Positions 46,611-57,515 of a stretch of 64,000 nucleotides of DNA are shown one piece after another. Positions within the stretch are counted from its first letter, which is position 1, and the number at the start of each line of letters is the position of its first letter. The stretch lies in the NCBI GenBank assembly GCA_018340375.1, contig JAFFJZ010000014.1, forward strand, positions 3,410,001-3,474,000. Reading direction: 5' to 3'. A program made the position numbers and the translations under genes. This DNA is from Gonatopus flavifemur. Taxonomy: Eukaryota > Arthropoda > Insecta > Hymenoptera > Dryinidae. The notes under the pieces were generated by a model. It had not been told where the DNA came from, did not search any database, and saw only the letters and a list, made by a program, of their open reading frames with translations.

Positions 46611-46860
46611 CACTGAAAAAAAGATTATCGTTCTCACTACGAAACTATATGCTGTTCGCAGCGCATTGCTGTAACAGCGAGAGGATAGTTAATACAACGA
46701 TTAATGTGGATGGAGGAAGGATTCGTATCGTCGTAGGACGGATACCAGATCGTTTCACCAACCATATTACCGTTGTCACAGCGCCGCCGTTCATTGTTTC
46801 TCCCGAATACGTGTCCCAACCACACCGCATCTCCGTGAGCATTGGACTTTTTTTTCAGTG
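46611..46860. mobile_element. TA-flanked MITE, CACTGAAAAAAAG ends
   Basis: CACTGAAAAAAAG at the left, CTTTTTTTTCAGTG at the right, TA on both sides (46609-46610, 46861-46862). Interior not palindromic. Confidence 0.75.
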
Positions 46861-47297
46861 TATTTCATAATTGGATTAGGAATTCGAAAATTTCGGGATT
46901 TCGAAGTTTCCAAATCAAAAATTGGGATTCTAGAAGGTTTGAGACATTCCTCGAGTTTCCATATCATCTCCAATTTTCTTACTCTTCCTGGGTCACAGGT
47001 TCTCTGGGTCTGCTTAACACCTTATAAACGTTAGTTTGCTCCATAGGTCTAAGCAAAACCGTTGTAATGAATTCTGTCGAGCATCTTGACAGCAGAGTTC
47101 AGCACCCATCTTGATTTCAGACATCACTTTCTCAGTGTCCAGAGAACAGCGAAGATGAACTTGTCTCCCAAGGATGTTGTTTCAAGTTGCACTGTAAGAC
47201 ATTTCCTAATTTCCATCAACTCGACATTATTTCTTCCTCTTCTAGGTTTGTTTTTAATTTAAGTTCACTAAATCTGTGATTTTAATTAGATCACCAT

Positions 47298-47697
47298 TAG
47301 GAGTGTGCGAGTACTCGAAATTTTCGAGTATTCTCAAGACGAGTCGAGTATTCTTTATTACTCGAAATTTTCGAGCTCTCCGAAAGTCTTCGAGTAATTG
47401 GTCCATGTTTTTAAAATTATCATAAATCATCATTTGTAAAGAGTAGAATATTCTTATCCCACTCTTTACAAATGAATATTCACATTTATGTGAATATATA
47501 TACTCACATATATATTCACATATACATACATCATTTTTATATTCATATTCATATATATTATATATTTTTCGAGTACTCGGAAATCTACCGGGTACCCTCA
47601 AAATTTTGGAGTACTCGATGAATTTCGAGTACTTGGCTCGACTCGACTCAAAACTTCAATTACTCGACTCGAAAGAACCACTACTCGCACACCCCTA
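47298..47697. mobile_element. 400-bp hAT-type MITE with perfect 8-bp duplication
   Basis: TAGGAGTGTGCGAGTACTCG at the left, CTCGCACACCCCTA at the right, ATCACCAT on both sides (47290-47297, 47698-47705). Subterminal CGAGT/ACTCG words repeat many times. Interior has an ATATTCACAT microsatellite. Related at its ends to the element at 19196-19908. Confidence 0.9.
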
Positions 47698-47705
47698 ATC
47701 ACCAT

Positions 47706-49450
47706 ACCATTTGCTCATATTGTGGGTAATTCACAGGAAAATACCTAATTTATATCAGATTCATCTTGAGAAATGCACTGACATTAGGTAACTCTTTTAA
47801 TCACTTAATCCTCTCGCAATTCTTCTTGGGGTAAAATTTTGTCTCATCTACTCAGGTTTTGTCGAAAAAATCCCAATAACTTGATCGTTTCATTGCTTAT
47901 GAATCAACTCAGTAAAAGTGATGCCATAATTTTTCAAAAAACGAGTGGTGCATATCTGCCACGAGTACTCCTTGAAAAACATGCAGCATATCAATTCAGA
48001 TTGAGGTGATACGATGGTACATGTATATCTTTGAATTCATCAAAGCTAAAAACCATGATTCATTCCGTTTCTGAACTTTCTCAAGGCAGAAGCACAGTAA
48101 AAATACGACAAATACTTGTATCAATTTTGTTCCAGTCACCTTCTTCAAGCAGACTTGAAGGTGAATGAGGTTTTATACAGGCTTTCTTCCAAGAGATCTG
48201 AATACATGGAACAAAACTTTATTACTGGGATAAAAATGTAGCACAAGTAATGTGAAGGAAACACAAAACGATTTTCAATTACACAGTAATTTGTTCTTCC
48301 ACATGAAAGAACTTGAATGCACTTTCTGAAATCATCTCCCATACAGCACATGTGGCAAAAAGAATATGACTAGAACATGGAATCACGTGAATGGCACATT
48401 CGCAGTCATTTTCATCTTCCTCCCACATTCTTGCTACATGGGAATATTGTCAAACATGCCAGGCAGGTGGAAACCATGTTTCTTCATCATATGTGCTATA
48501 TGGGCTGTTTCTCAAAATGATACTTATGGATCTGTATGGAACGATTATTGAATAATAAGCACGAGTGATTACTCAATAAGCGAAATGAAGAGCTTCTCCT
48601 TCAATATTCAATATAAGTCGATGACAGCGCAAGGACAATTTGTTGGTTATGTTTGCATACGTTCGGATAAACGTCAAGGTACTAGAAAAAGAGCACGTTC
48701 CACAATCTGAATTTATGAGCCCACGACACAGTTTCCATGTCTTAGAATCTTAAACAGACACTACTTCAAGATGACTGCAATTCAGCCTGACTGAGCTGAC
48801 TGCAGACACAACTGCTTCCAAGATAATTCCTGCATACGTTTTTTATACTCTGTTACTTCGATTAGGTCAAAGTCTAATCGTTCTGAACTTTATTGGTAAT
48901 GAAAACTCCAAGACTCAGGACATGCATGATTCTTTCAACGCCAGGTTGTATGATATCCTTAGACTTTGAAATCTGGACACCTAGAACTTAGACACCGAGA
49001 GATACATCTGTTCAAACGCTGAATTTGATTTGATTTATATAAACCTGGAGAACAAATGCTCCTTGTATTAGTTTTGAGTTATTTTGGATATTGAAGAGGC
49101 TGCTCTTCGGTTTGTTTATTAGGTGGATTAGTCATTTCGAACCAGCATCCATAATTATACTTATCCAATATGAAATGGGGAAGTCTGTAAATATTTCCCA
49201 TTTGAAATTGAAACATGGTCTGATTCTTTGATGGATTGGAGGATTATTCTAGAAATTCGAAGTATTCTTGGACATAGCCTGAATTCGATAGAGGTTGAGT
49301 TATAGAAGTTGATGTCACATACAGTATAGTCGCAGAACAGCATAATACAGTATTCACGCTTTGATATAGCATAAATGTTATAATTTGAGTGAATCTCAAA
49401 TAATTTCATAGTATTCAAAGCAAATATTCTAGATGATTTTCATCAAAAAA
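47706..49450. other. Non-coding sequence, no gene recognised
   Basis: A weak inverted repeat (CAGCACATGTG near 48348, CATATGTGCTATATGG near 48490) is the only structure I see. The 61-codon plus frame 48366-48551 has no resemblance. Confidence 0.4.
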
Positions 49451-49454
49451 TTCC

Positions 49455-49910
49455 ATGAGTAATAATTGTTGGAGATTCTCATCCTATGTTTATTATTTTT
49501 TATCATCAATAACCTGTGAGAAAATCATTGGGAACATATCTTTCATGCATTTAAATACATCATGCAATGATATTCAGTGATGATATTTGAAGAGATTGAA
49601 GAAAAAATTCACAACTAACCTAGTACTTGTGGAGAATTTTGTTTTGATTTGAGTCCGATAATCTTTGAACGAAATGTTCACAGAGATTTGCGATACGAAA
49701 TTCATGAACTAACCCAATTGTCATTGTTGGAAATTCTCATCTCATGTTTATTATTTTCGTTGCGATCAATATCTTTCTCTTTGAACAAAATGTTCAACAA
49801 GACACTTCTCGTAGATTGCGATACCTTCTGGAATAAAGTTGAGTAATGATTATATCATTTGAAGGGATTCTTAGAAAAAAATTTCACTATTAACCTGATA
49901 TTCCCCTAAC
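49455..49910. repeat. Diverged tandem duplication, period ~260 bp
   Basis: ATTGTTGGAGATTCTCATCC / TATGTTTATTATTTTT at 49467 recurs as ATTGTTGGAAATTCTCATCT / CATGTTTATTATTTTC at about 49720. GAAAAAATTCACAACTAACC recurs as AAAAAAATTTCACTATTAAC. Confidence 0.55.
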
Positions 49911-50132
49911 TTATCGTTATAATATATAATTTTTGGGTGGAATATTCCAATATTTATAACAAAAAAGACCAACTATTGACTCAGTATTTGTTGATGTATC
50001 CATTTTTGTTTCGATTGTTGTGGATTTTCATAACCTCTCGTTACGACTCATCTCTATTCTCCGCATTCCATAGTGATATCATAAGGGTGATGTCCAATGG
50101 AGCTAAAAAGATGCCGATTGCGTTGTGCGGAA

Positions 50133-50360
50133 CGGTAGAGTATCCCAGTCCCGAAGGTTCATTTTCCCGAAAGTCCGATGTACCGAATTGCAGAATCCCG
50201 AAGGTGCACAGTCCCGGAAGATTTTCAGTAACTTTGAATAAAATTGTTAGATGACTAGTAACGCCTAGGAATAATTCGGGACGGTGCTCCTTCGGGTTTC
50301 TGCAACTCGGTACATCGGACTTTCGAGAAAATGAACCTTCGGGACTGCGATACTCTACCG
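50133..50360. repeat. Foldback with ~84-bp arms
   Basis: CGGTAGAGTATCCCAGTCCC and complement; arms rich in CCCGAAGG. Flanks TGCGGAA and TGCGAAA could be a worn target duplication. Confidence 0.75.
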
Positions 50361-50433
50361 TGCGAAACCGATAGTTGGAAAGAGAGATGACAAGTGAACC
50401 AAATCCGTCTGAAAACTGTTCATCTGAGTTCAT

Positions 50434-50714
50434 GCAGAGATGAATTAGGAGAGATTGCTAACGGGGCCTCAAAACGTGGTCTGGTTTTTGGACTAGCACC
50501 ACCATGGAAAGAGAATCCAACTAAAAAGATAAACTCAACCTGATTGGTCGGATTGAATGGAAACATTGAAATTTCAATATTTTCATTTAATCCGACCAAT
50601 CAGGTAAAGTTCAATTTTTTAGTTGGGTTCTCTCTCCATAGTGGCGCTAGTCCAAAAACCGGACCACGTTCTGAGGCGCCGTTAGCAATCTCTCCCAATT
50701 CATCTCTGGTTCAT
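50434..50714. repeat. Foldback with ~110-bp arms
   Basis: AGAGATTGCTAACGGGGCCT and complement; continues through GGACTAGCACCACCATGGA. The centre carries CCTGATTGGTCGGATT / AATCCGACCAATCAGG. Confidence 0.75.
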
Positions 50715-50807
50715 GCCCCCTGGATTACTCTCATTCGGGATTTAAAAATTCGGGCTAACGGTGCTTCGGGCTAACCGGCTTCCGGACCAATGGGTGTCCA
50801 CCAATGT

Positions 50808-51112
50808 TCTTCAGGGTGCCATCCCATGCCGCGGAAAGCGCCACGCAGAATCCGAGTGTTCTCTGGATTCGTATTCCGTTCCGCCAGAATCATCGATAGG
50901 CCCTCCCATGGAGCGGGGAAGCGTAACGCGGAACTCTCCTGATTGGTTAATTCCTAGATATTTCAGAATTGAACTAGCAATCAACGAATCAGGAAAGTTC
51001 CGCGTTACGCTTTTCCGCTCCATGGGAGCGCCTATAGATGCTTTCGGCGGAACGAAATACGAATCCAGAGAACACTAGGATTCTGCGTTGCGCTTCCCGC
51101 TGCATGGGATGA
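50808..51112. repeat. Foldback 1 of the adjacent cluster
   Basis: CAGGGTGCCATCCCATGCCG pairs with CTGCATGGGATGACACCCTC; arms of ~140 bp include GGATTCGTATTCCGTTCCGC and the complement of CTCCCATGGAGCGG. Confidence 0.8.
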
Positions 51113-51117
51113 CACCC

Positions 51118-51286
51118 TCAGGCTGGCCTCCCATAGACCGGAATTGGTTTCGGCCGAATGAAAATTGCACCGATGCACAATCTCTCATAGATTTCTTGTT
51201 GAACGCCCTGAAAGAAATTGTGAAAGCGATTGGTTTAAAGTCATTCCGCCGGAACGAATTCCGGTGCATGGGAGGTTAGCCTCAGG
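51118..51286. repeat. Foldback 2 of the adjacent cluster
   Basis: CTCAGGCTGGCCTCCCATAG pairs with GCATGGGAGGTTAGCCTCAG; inner CCGGAATTGGTTTCGGCCG pairs with CGGAACGAATTCCGG. Confidence 0.75.
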
Positions 51287-51423
51287 CCCGAGTCACATGG
51301 AGCAAAAATCACGCGGAAAGCGGAACGCGGAACCCTCAGTTGAATAGAGAGGAGAATATTCACCTCTCTCTTCAACCAAGGGATCCGCGTTCCGCGTGAT
51401 TTTTGCTCCATGTGACTCGGGCC
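51287..51423. repeat. Foldback 3 of the adjacent cluster
   Basis: GCCCGAGTCACATGGAGCAA and complement are near-perfect for about 55 bp (through GCGGAACGCGGA). Confidence 0.85.
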
Positions 51424-52216
51424 TCAGGCTGGTCTCACATGGACGAGAATTTCCAGGGAACGAAACAAAATCCGAATCCCTAATTGGTTAGTCGATAGTA
51501 ACTTACTAGAATTCCCCAAAAATCCCCTGGGGTACGTTCCCTTATTTTTACTTGGGTAATGTCAAAGAAGTAAGAATATCAGGAATGAGCCTTCTCAGTA
51601 ATTTACTGAAATGTAGTGAAACGGAAGAACTCATCTAGTGACCTAGTATTACATAGGGGTTTCATTGAAATAGCCAATAAGAATTTTTTGCTAACGTAAC
51701 CTAACCTGAATATAATATAAAACTAAAATCCATCGAAGAGTATTACAGATGAGCAACATGCGTTATAACAGAAATTTGGATGTAATTAACCTTTTCAAAT
51801 ACCACAATACCTTTATTTCCTAATGATTTTAATTTCAATGTGAATCTCATTACATGTGGCAGCCATCTTCACTCCACCATTTCCGTTTCACTGTGTTACT
51901 AAAAAGACTCCTTCCTGATATTCTTACTTCTTTGGGGTAATGTAGTGAAATACAGTATTATTAGATAATCCATAAAGAAAAAATATATTATGTAATGGAA
52001 TAGTTGATAACTCCACAACCCCCCACAGTTTCTTTCCCAAGCTTTTCGAGGACGGTAAAAAAACAGTGGGGAGTTGTGAAGTTGTCTACATATTTCACTA
52101 TATAATACTCCCTCTCTCCATAGATGGCTCAATAAGAATGAATCTCACTATATTCACCGGGTGAAGGTCAGGGAACGTACCCCTGGAAATTCTGGTTCAT
52201 GGGAGAGAAGCCTCAC
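51424..52216. repeat. Foldback 4 of the adjacent cluster, with inner inverted repeat
   Basis: TCAGGCTGGTCTCACATGGA pairs with TCATGGGAGAGAAGCCTCA; GAGAATTTCCAGGG also pairs. Inside, AAAGAAGTAAGAATATCAGG (51566) pairs with CCTGATATTCTTACTTCTTT (51913), so one inverted repeat sits within another. Confidence 0.7.
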
Positions 52217-52267
52217 AGGTCAACGAAGCTTGAGCACGGGGCACAGTCGAAACGTATTTTGAACACA

Positions 52268-52526
52268 AGCGGGGTTGGGAATGTCGAGTGAGGTTTCTGA
52301 CGTATAATACATATTTTGTATAATACATGTATTAAACGTATAAAATGTGATTGTTAGTAACTTCTGGTGAATTTTCTGATAGACCAATCAAATTGGATAC
52401 CTATGTCCACCATGATGATGTATTAAACTTGTATAAAACTTGTTAAGTAAAATACCCTGTATTATACACGTATAATACTTGTATAAAAGTAGGAATATTA
52501 TACTACGTATAATACATTCCCAACTC
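52268..52526. mobile_element. MITE with GGGTTGGGAATG ends
   Basis: GGGGTTGGGAATGT at the left, ACATTCCCAACTC at the right; TGAACACA directly on both sides (52260-52267, 52527-52534). Interior repeats ATAATACATGTATTA-type words. hAT-type by its 8-bp duplication. Confidence 0.75.
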
Positions 52527-52635
52527 TGAACACAGGGTTCCCAAATTTATGATCCGTTATCCATATCACCATAATCAATACAAATCATTCGCTTCCGTTT
52601 ATTGATCCAATCTATGACGATAAACGATATTTCCT

Positions 52636-55600
52636 ATGAACAACGATCGTCATTTCTCCATTTCTTTTTCCGGTTTCTCCAACGCGTATACCAATGATGG
52701 AAATCTGCGATTAATTTTTACATTGAATATCGATGTGTTGTTATATTCACAGAAAATGTACAGTTCATCATCGAACGATGATGGATCATTTCGAGTGTAT
52801 AAAACAGAATTGAAAAGTTCCCGAAAAATTCGACGACGAAAACATAAGCCACCTTTAGAAGAAAGTATTTCCGTAATTGCTCTGAATGGTGAGTATATTT
52901 GAAGTATTTTTTATTATAATTTTCCTACGTTTATTAGTATCATACACTACGTTACTATAAACAATACCAGATTGAAATATGCATTTTGTTTGATGGGAGT
53001 ATCAAATGATAACACTAAAAAATAACGCAATGAAATGTGATTGTTTTAAATACGAAGGCTAATCGATCTTATATGAAATTACACTGTAAAAAATATTCCT
53101 TGTAAATTACCTACATCGGAATTGAAAATCACAGTTCCTTGTAAAAGCACTGCGCTCAGCGTAGGGAAAATGAATTTCCATTGTGAAAACCCTACACTCG
53201 GCGTAGGGATATTAAAGGATTTTGTGAATTGTTCACGCTCAGCGTTGGGAACTTCATTGCAGTATTGGTTGCAGTACATTCACAAGAAATTGTGATTTTC
53301 CAATTTCCATATGGGTAATTTACAAGAAATATTGTCTACGGTGTAGTTTAATAATGAATCCAAAAACATTTTGCTCGCAGATAACGCAGATGTCTTAAAT
53401 GAGATTGCGGAAAATCTGGAGAAGGGTTCACCAAAAATCAAATTAATGAAAATCATTTCATCAAACCATGACCAAAGAAAACAAAGTGATTCTCATGTTG
53501 AAAACAAAAAAATCAAGAAACGCAAAAAAGCGAAAAACAATTCTATTATGATTCCTGCAGGAGGTGAGTTGAAAAAATTATATTCATCTTTTTGGGTTGT
53601 TCATTTATATTATTCAAACTCGAGGGAATTTCATAGAATATTGTATTGAAATACTTGCAATAATTCATCAAATGAATATATATATACAGGGTGACCCAAG
53701 TCGGATAGATTATATTTGAGGAGCGTATTCTGCAGCAGAAATGCAACAATTTTTCTATTTGGCAAAATTTCTTTTGAGGCTTAGTTTTTGAGATATGGAT
53801 TTGAAAAAAATCTAAAAATGCTCATATCTCAAAAACTGAGCCTCAAAAAAAATTTTGCCAAATAGAAAAGTTGTTGCGTTTCTGCTGCAGAATACGCTCC
53901 TCAAATACAATCTATCCGACTTGGGTCACCCTGTATATGTGTAATATCTATAAACAAGTTAACGATACATGAACTTAGGCATTCAATTCATTTTTATGAC
54001 AAGTACGAATCCCAACAGATAATGTCGATACGTTGAATGCAGCCGAATGCAATCTGAAGCATGAAATACCAAAAATCGAATTGATCAAAAGAACCCCATT
54101 GAATATCCAGGGAGTGGACCAAAAAAATGTAATCAGTGTGAACAAGGAAAATGTGAACAGCGAAGGAGCTCGAGACAATAATACTGTTATGCTTACATCA
54201 AGTAAGTTATTTTTCCCATTATTCCATGATGTATATCGCAATAGATCCGAAAGTTGTTGAATTTATCCATGTAAATTTCGAATTTCATAATTTCATTCAG
54301 GAATCAGTTTTTATCCCATTAAACATACGAGGTGTGTTCAAAAAGTAAGGTGACTTTTCAAATTTCGCGGGCAACGTACTTCCGATTATCGATTTTTTTG
54401 TTTTGTTATGTTGGCACACTCTTCCCGAACATCTGTACCAAGTTTCAAGTGTATAGCATTTTTTGTTTGGTTGTGAGAGGCGTAAAGGGTATAAGTGTTT
54501 TGCGTGCTCGGCGATTTCTTGCTATCGAAAAATATGGATCAAAGGATTTGCATCAAATTTTGTATAAAAAATGAAATAAAGTGCTCCGAAACACTTAAAA
54601 TGTTGACAGTAGCATACGGTGAAACTGTTCTGAGTGGAAAAAATGTTGACAAGTGGTACAAACTCTTCCAAGATGGCCGGGAAGATGCCAATGATGAGCC
54701 TCGCTCTGGACGCCCAAGCACGTCAACAACTGATGAGAACGTTCAAGCAGTGAAGAAAATTGTTTTGGAAAATCGTCGAATCACTATTAGAGAAGTTGCT
54801 GAGGATGTTGGTTTATCGTTTGGCTCGTGCCATGAAATTTTTTCTAACGTTTTGGGCATGAGACGTGTGTCAGCGAAGTTTGTTCCGAAATTGCTCAATT
54901 TTGACCAAAAGAAACGTCGCATGAGCATCGCTCAAGAACTGTTGAATGACGTCAACGACGACCCAGATTTACTCAAAAGGGTCATAACTGGTGACGAATC
55001 ATGGGTATATGGTTATGATGTCGAAACCAAAGTCCAGTCGTCCTAATGGAAGACCCCAGATGAGCCAAGACCGAAAAAAGCACGCCAAGTTCGATCAAAT
55101 GTCAAAGTTTTGCTCACTGTTTTCTTCGATTACCATGGCGTGATGCATCAGGAGTTCTTACCATATGGTCGTACGGTCAATAAACAGTATTATCTTGAAG
55201 TTATGCGCCGTTTGCGAGAAGCAATACGAAGAAAACGTCCAGAATTGTGGAAAAATAATTCATGGCTTTTGCATCACGATAATGCCCCTGCTCACTCATC
55301 TTTGCTTGTGAGAGATTTTTTGGCCAAAAACAACACCACAATCATGCCTCAGCCACCATATTCACCGGATTTGGCCCCATGTGACTTTGTCTTGTTCCCA
55401 AAACTAAAGAGACCTATGAAAGGACGGAGATTTGCAGCGATTGAAGAGATGAAGACTGCATCGCTGGAAGAGCTCAAGGCTATACCGAAAAGTGCTTATG
55501 AGAAGTGCTTTGAGGATTGGAAAAACCGTTGGCATAAGTGTATTGTATCTGAGGGGGATTACTTTGAAGGGGACAGCATAAATATTGATAAATAAATAAA

Positions 55601-57515
55601 TATTTTTTCTTAAAAATACAAAGTCACCTTACTTTTTGAACACACCTCGTACTATAATACGATTCCATAGAAAAAATGTGTCAGTTGATAAAATAACCAC
55701 ATGTTGAGTTGTGGAAATATTAATCCGATAGAATGAAAATGTAGATGAAAATCCATGGAAAGTTGTGTTTTCCATTGCTCCGGAGACGACTTTCCATGGA
55801 TTTCCATCTCAGTAACTATCTGGTTGATATCATTTCAAATATGTGGAAACTATGTGATAAAAGTATGAGTTCATTTTGAAGAACATCGAAAACTTAGTTA
55901 ATTCATTTGGTCACAATGTATCAGTTTATAGTATAATGGTTCATATATAATTTTTTACAGTATAACAACAATACACATTTTGTGCTCCCGGAAAGGAGCT
56001 ATCGGTGGGTTACCGACGTTTTGCCATCATTATAGCTGACTGGCGGGGCAGTGTGAGCCTGCGTTCCATTCCCGACTATACCGAAACGTCAGTAATCAAC
56101 CGATGTGAGATGCGGCTTCGCTTCGGAAGCTCAAAATTTGTATCATTTTGAAAGTTGCGAAACATCAATCTGCAAATTGTCGCTGAAACGATTGATGTGT
56201 AACTACAATAATAAGTACAGTGCTTGTAAATAATCATATTGAAATCACACACTTCTAACAGTACCGACACTAATGTAACAATTCACCTGCACGTTGCACT
56301 GTGAGGATATTGATATTTGTAGATGATGCTGATACAGTAGGTGAAATGGAAGAAAATTTGGCACATGAATCATCGAAAATGAATTTCAAGAAAACTATTA
56401 TATCAAATAACCATTCAGCGAATCATAGTAATCTTATGCTTGGCGAAACAGGAATTGTGAAACATGAAATGTTGCAAAATGATGACACCATTATTAGGTC
56501 TATGAAAGGTGAGAAAATTTTTTTTTCAGGAATGAAAGATAGGAAAATGTTCTATCATCTTGTATCGGGTTTTGTTACCAGAGATGCGAACATGTATGAA
56601 AAACATACTCTAGGACACTTTGCTCTGGTGAAAATTCTCGCTCTCCGGAAGCGAACTTTGAAATAAATGAAGCGTAAAATGTCTCAATTTCCGCATTTTT
56701 CGAGTTTATAATTGAGTAAAGGATTTATTAGTAATTGCAAAATATATTTGAAGTATGAGATGATACAGAATGCGATATAGATGACTTGACTGTGGAATGG
56801 ATTAGGTGGAAGCAAATGAGTACAAGGAAAAGATTGTCTTCGCACTACAGTCATGTACCACATATTCGATGAAATATTTATAACAAACATACCCAACATA
56901 TGTGTATCGTATAATATAATGTACGATATAAATAGGTGTGTACATGTATCTCGTATACCATAATCTGGAAATTTTATAGATGAATTACTCGAGCAGAAAA
57001 GTACAGGAAACGATGTTCATTCGAAAAATATAATCGAAGCATGTACCAAACTTCCAATAATTGTAGGAGCCAATAGGTTTGTCAATGATTCTAGTGGAAT
57101 CATAGGAATTGGAGGTATCCGCGGACCCAAAATCATAGAAGATCTAGACCTTAACAAAATCATCGAAAATTCACCTCTCACAAACTGCACCTTCTGATTC
57201 AACTGCAAAATACGATGAACAAACGATGAATTCCGGAATTCCTGACGATTTTGTTGCTTCACAAACTACCGAGACAGGAAATGAATCGTTGAGCACGTCT
57301 CTATACGATTTATTACCAGGTATAAATGAGCTTTTTATGAATCCATAGGTATATACAATGTTCACAAAACGTACTTCATTCGAAGCATTCCTGTATCTCT
57401 TTTCAATCGCATACGTACACATTTGCCAATGAATTTTTTTATCGCGATAAATATTCTTTGATTTTTTGTTTTCAAAAACTCAGCCATTAAGAGGATACGA
57501 GCGTTCACCATCTGA
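52636..57515 (+). CDS. Six-exon candidate host gene with three duplicated exons
   Basis: Exons: 52636-52888, 53381-53563, 54019-54201, 56323-56508, 56980-57319, 57484-57515 (TGA). Every intron begins GT, ends AG and is in phase 1 by the outer frames. ATG 52636 starts MNNDRHFSISF; a second acceptor at 52752 allows a later start (MYSSSSNDDG). Exon 1 ends in a basic patch (RKIRRRKHK). Exons 2-4 have 61, 61 and 62 codons and begin alike: DNADVLNEIAENLEKGSPK, DNVDTLNAAECNLKHEIPK, NDADTVGEMEENLAHESSK. Exon 2 has a Lys-rich tail (KKIKKRKKAK). Exon 5 begins DELLEQKSTG and carries a one-base shift between about 57150 and 57196, either a real defect or a sequence error. No signal peptide, membrane segment or known domain. 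Charged, low-Cys and nuclear-looking, which is inference. Function unknown. Confidence 0.6.
53082..53343. mobile_element. TA-flanked MITE in intron 1
   Basis: CACTGTAAAAAATATTCCTT and matching right end (AATATTGTCTACGGTG); TTGTAAATTACC pairs inside. TA at 53080-53081 and 53344-53345. Three GCTCAGCGTAGGG-like words in the middle. Confidence 0.75.
53381..53563 (+). other. Duplicated exon A (61 codons, phase 1-1)
   Basis: Acceptor TTGCTCGCAG, donor GGAG|GTGAGT. Shares 24 aligned columns with exons B and C: D/N at the start, N-L at 12-13, K at 19 and K at 24. Confidence 0.65.
53687..53933. mobile_element. TA-flanked palindromic MITE in intron 2
   Basis: CAGGGTGACCCAAGTCGGAT and complement; almost the whole 247 bp is palindromic. 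TA at 53685-53686 and 53934-53935. Confidence 0.85.
54019..54201 (+). other. Duplicated exon B (61 codons, phase 1-1)
   Basis: Acceptor CCCAACAG, donor TCAA|GTAAGT. Identical in length to exon A. Confidence 0.65.
54328..55649 (+). mobile_element. Full-length mariner in intron 3
   Basis: 1322 bp; ends CGAGGTGTGTTCAAAAAGTA and complement (about 30 bp), TA on both sides (54326-54327, 55650-55651). A different mariner lineage from the one at 33147. Same orientation as the host gene. Confidence 0.9.
54534..55595 (+). pseudogene. Mariner transposase with one nonsense mutation
   Basis: ATG 54534 (MDQRICIKFCIKNEIKCSE), frame open to TAA at 55593-55595, about 353 codons, except TAA at 55044-55046 inside KVQSS*WKTPDEPRP; a CAA (Gln) to TAA change is the simple explanation. 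HTH region about residues 1-110 (TIREVAEDVGLSFGSCHEI). Catalytic residues present: VITGDESWVYGYD, LLHHDNAPAHSS, SPDLAPCDFVLF, with 34 residues between the last two D. Otherwise intact, so it died recently. The common insect form of this protein has the same length. Confidence 0.85.
55743..55808. repeat. Short foldback in intron 3
   Basis: GATGAAAATCCATGGAAAGT pairs with ACTTTCCATGGATTTCCATC. Confidence 0.65.
55968..56150. repeat. Foldback with ~55-bp arms in intron 3
   Basis: CACATTTTGTGCTCCCGGAA pairs with TTCGGAAGCTCAAAATTTG; further in, GGTTACCGACGTTTTG pairs with CGAAACGTCAGTAATC. The GC-rich centre (GACTGGCGGGGCAGTG) is unlike the surroundings. Confidence 0.55.
56323..56508 (+). other. 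Duplicated exon C (62 codons, phase 1-1)
   Basis: Acceptor TATTTGTAG, donor AAAG|GTGAGA. Same opening pattern as A and B; tail LGETGIVKHEMLQNDDT is unlike theirs. Confidence 0.6.
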
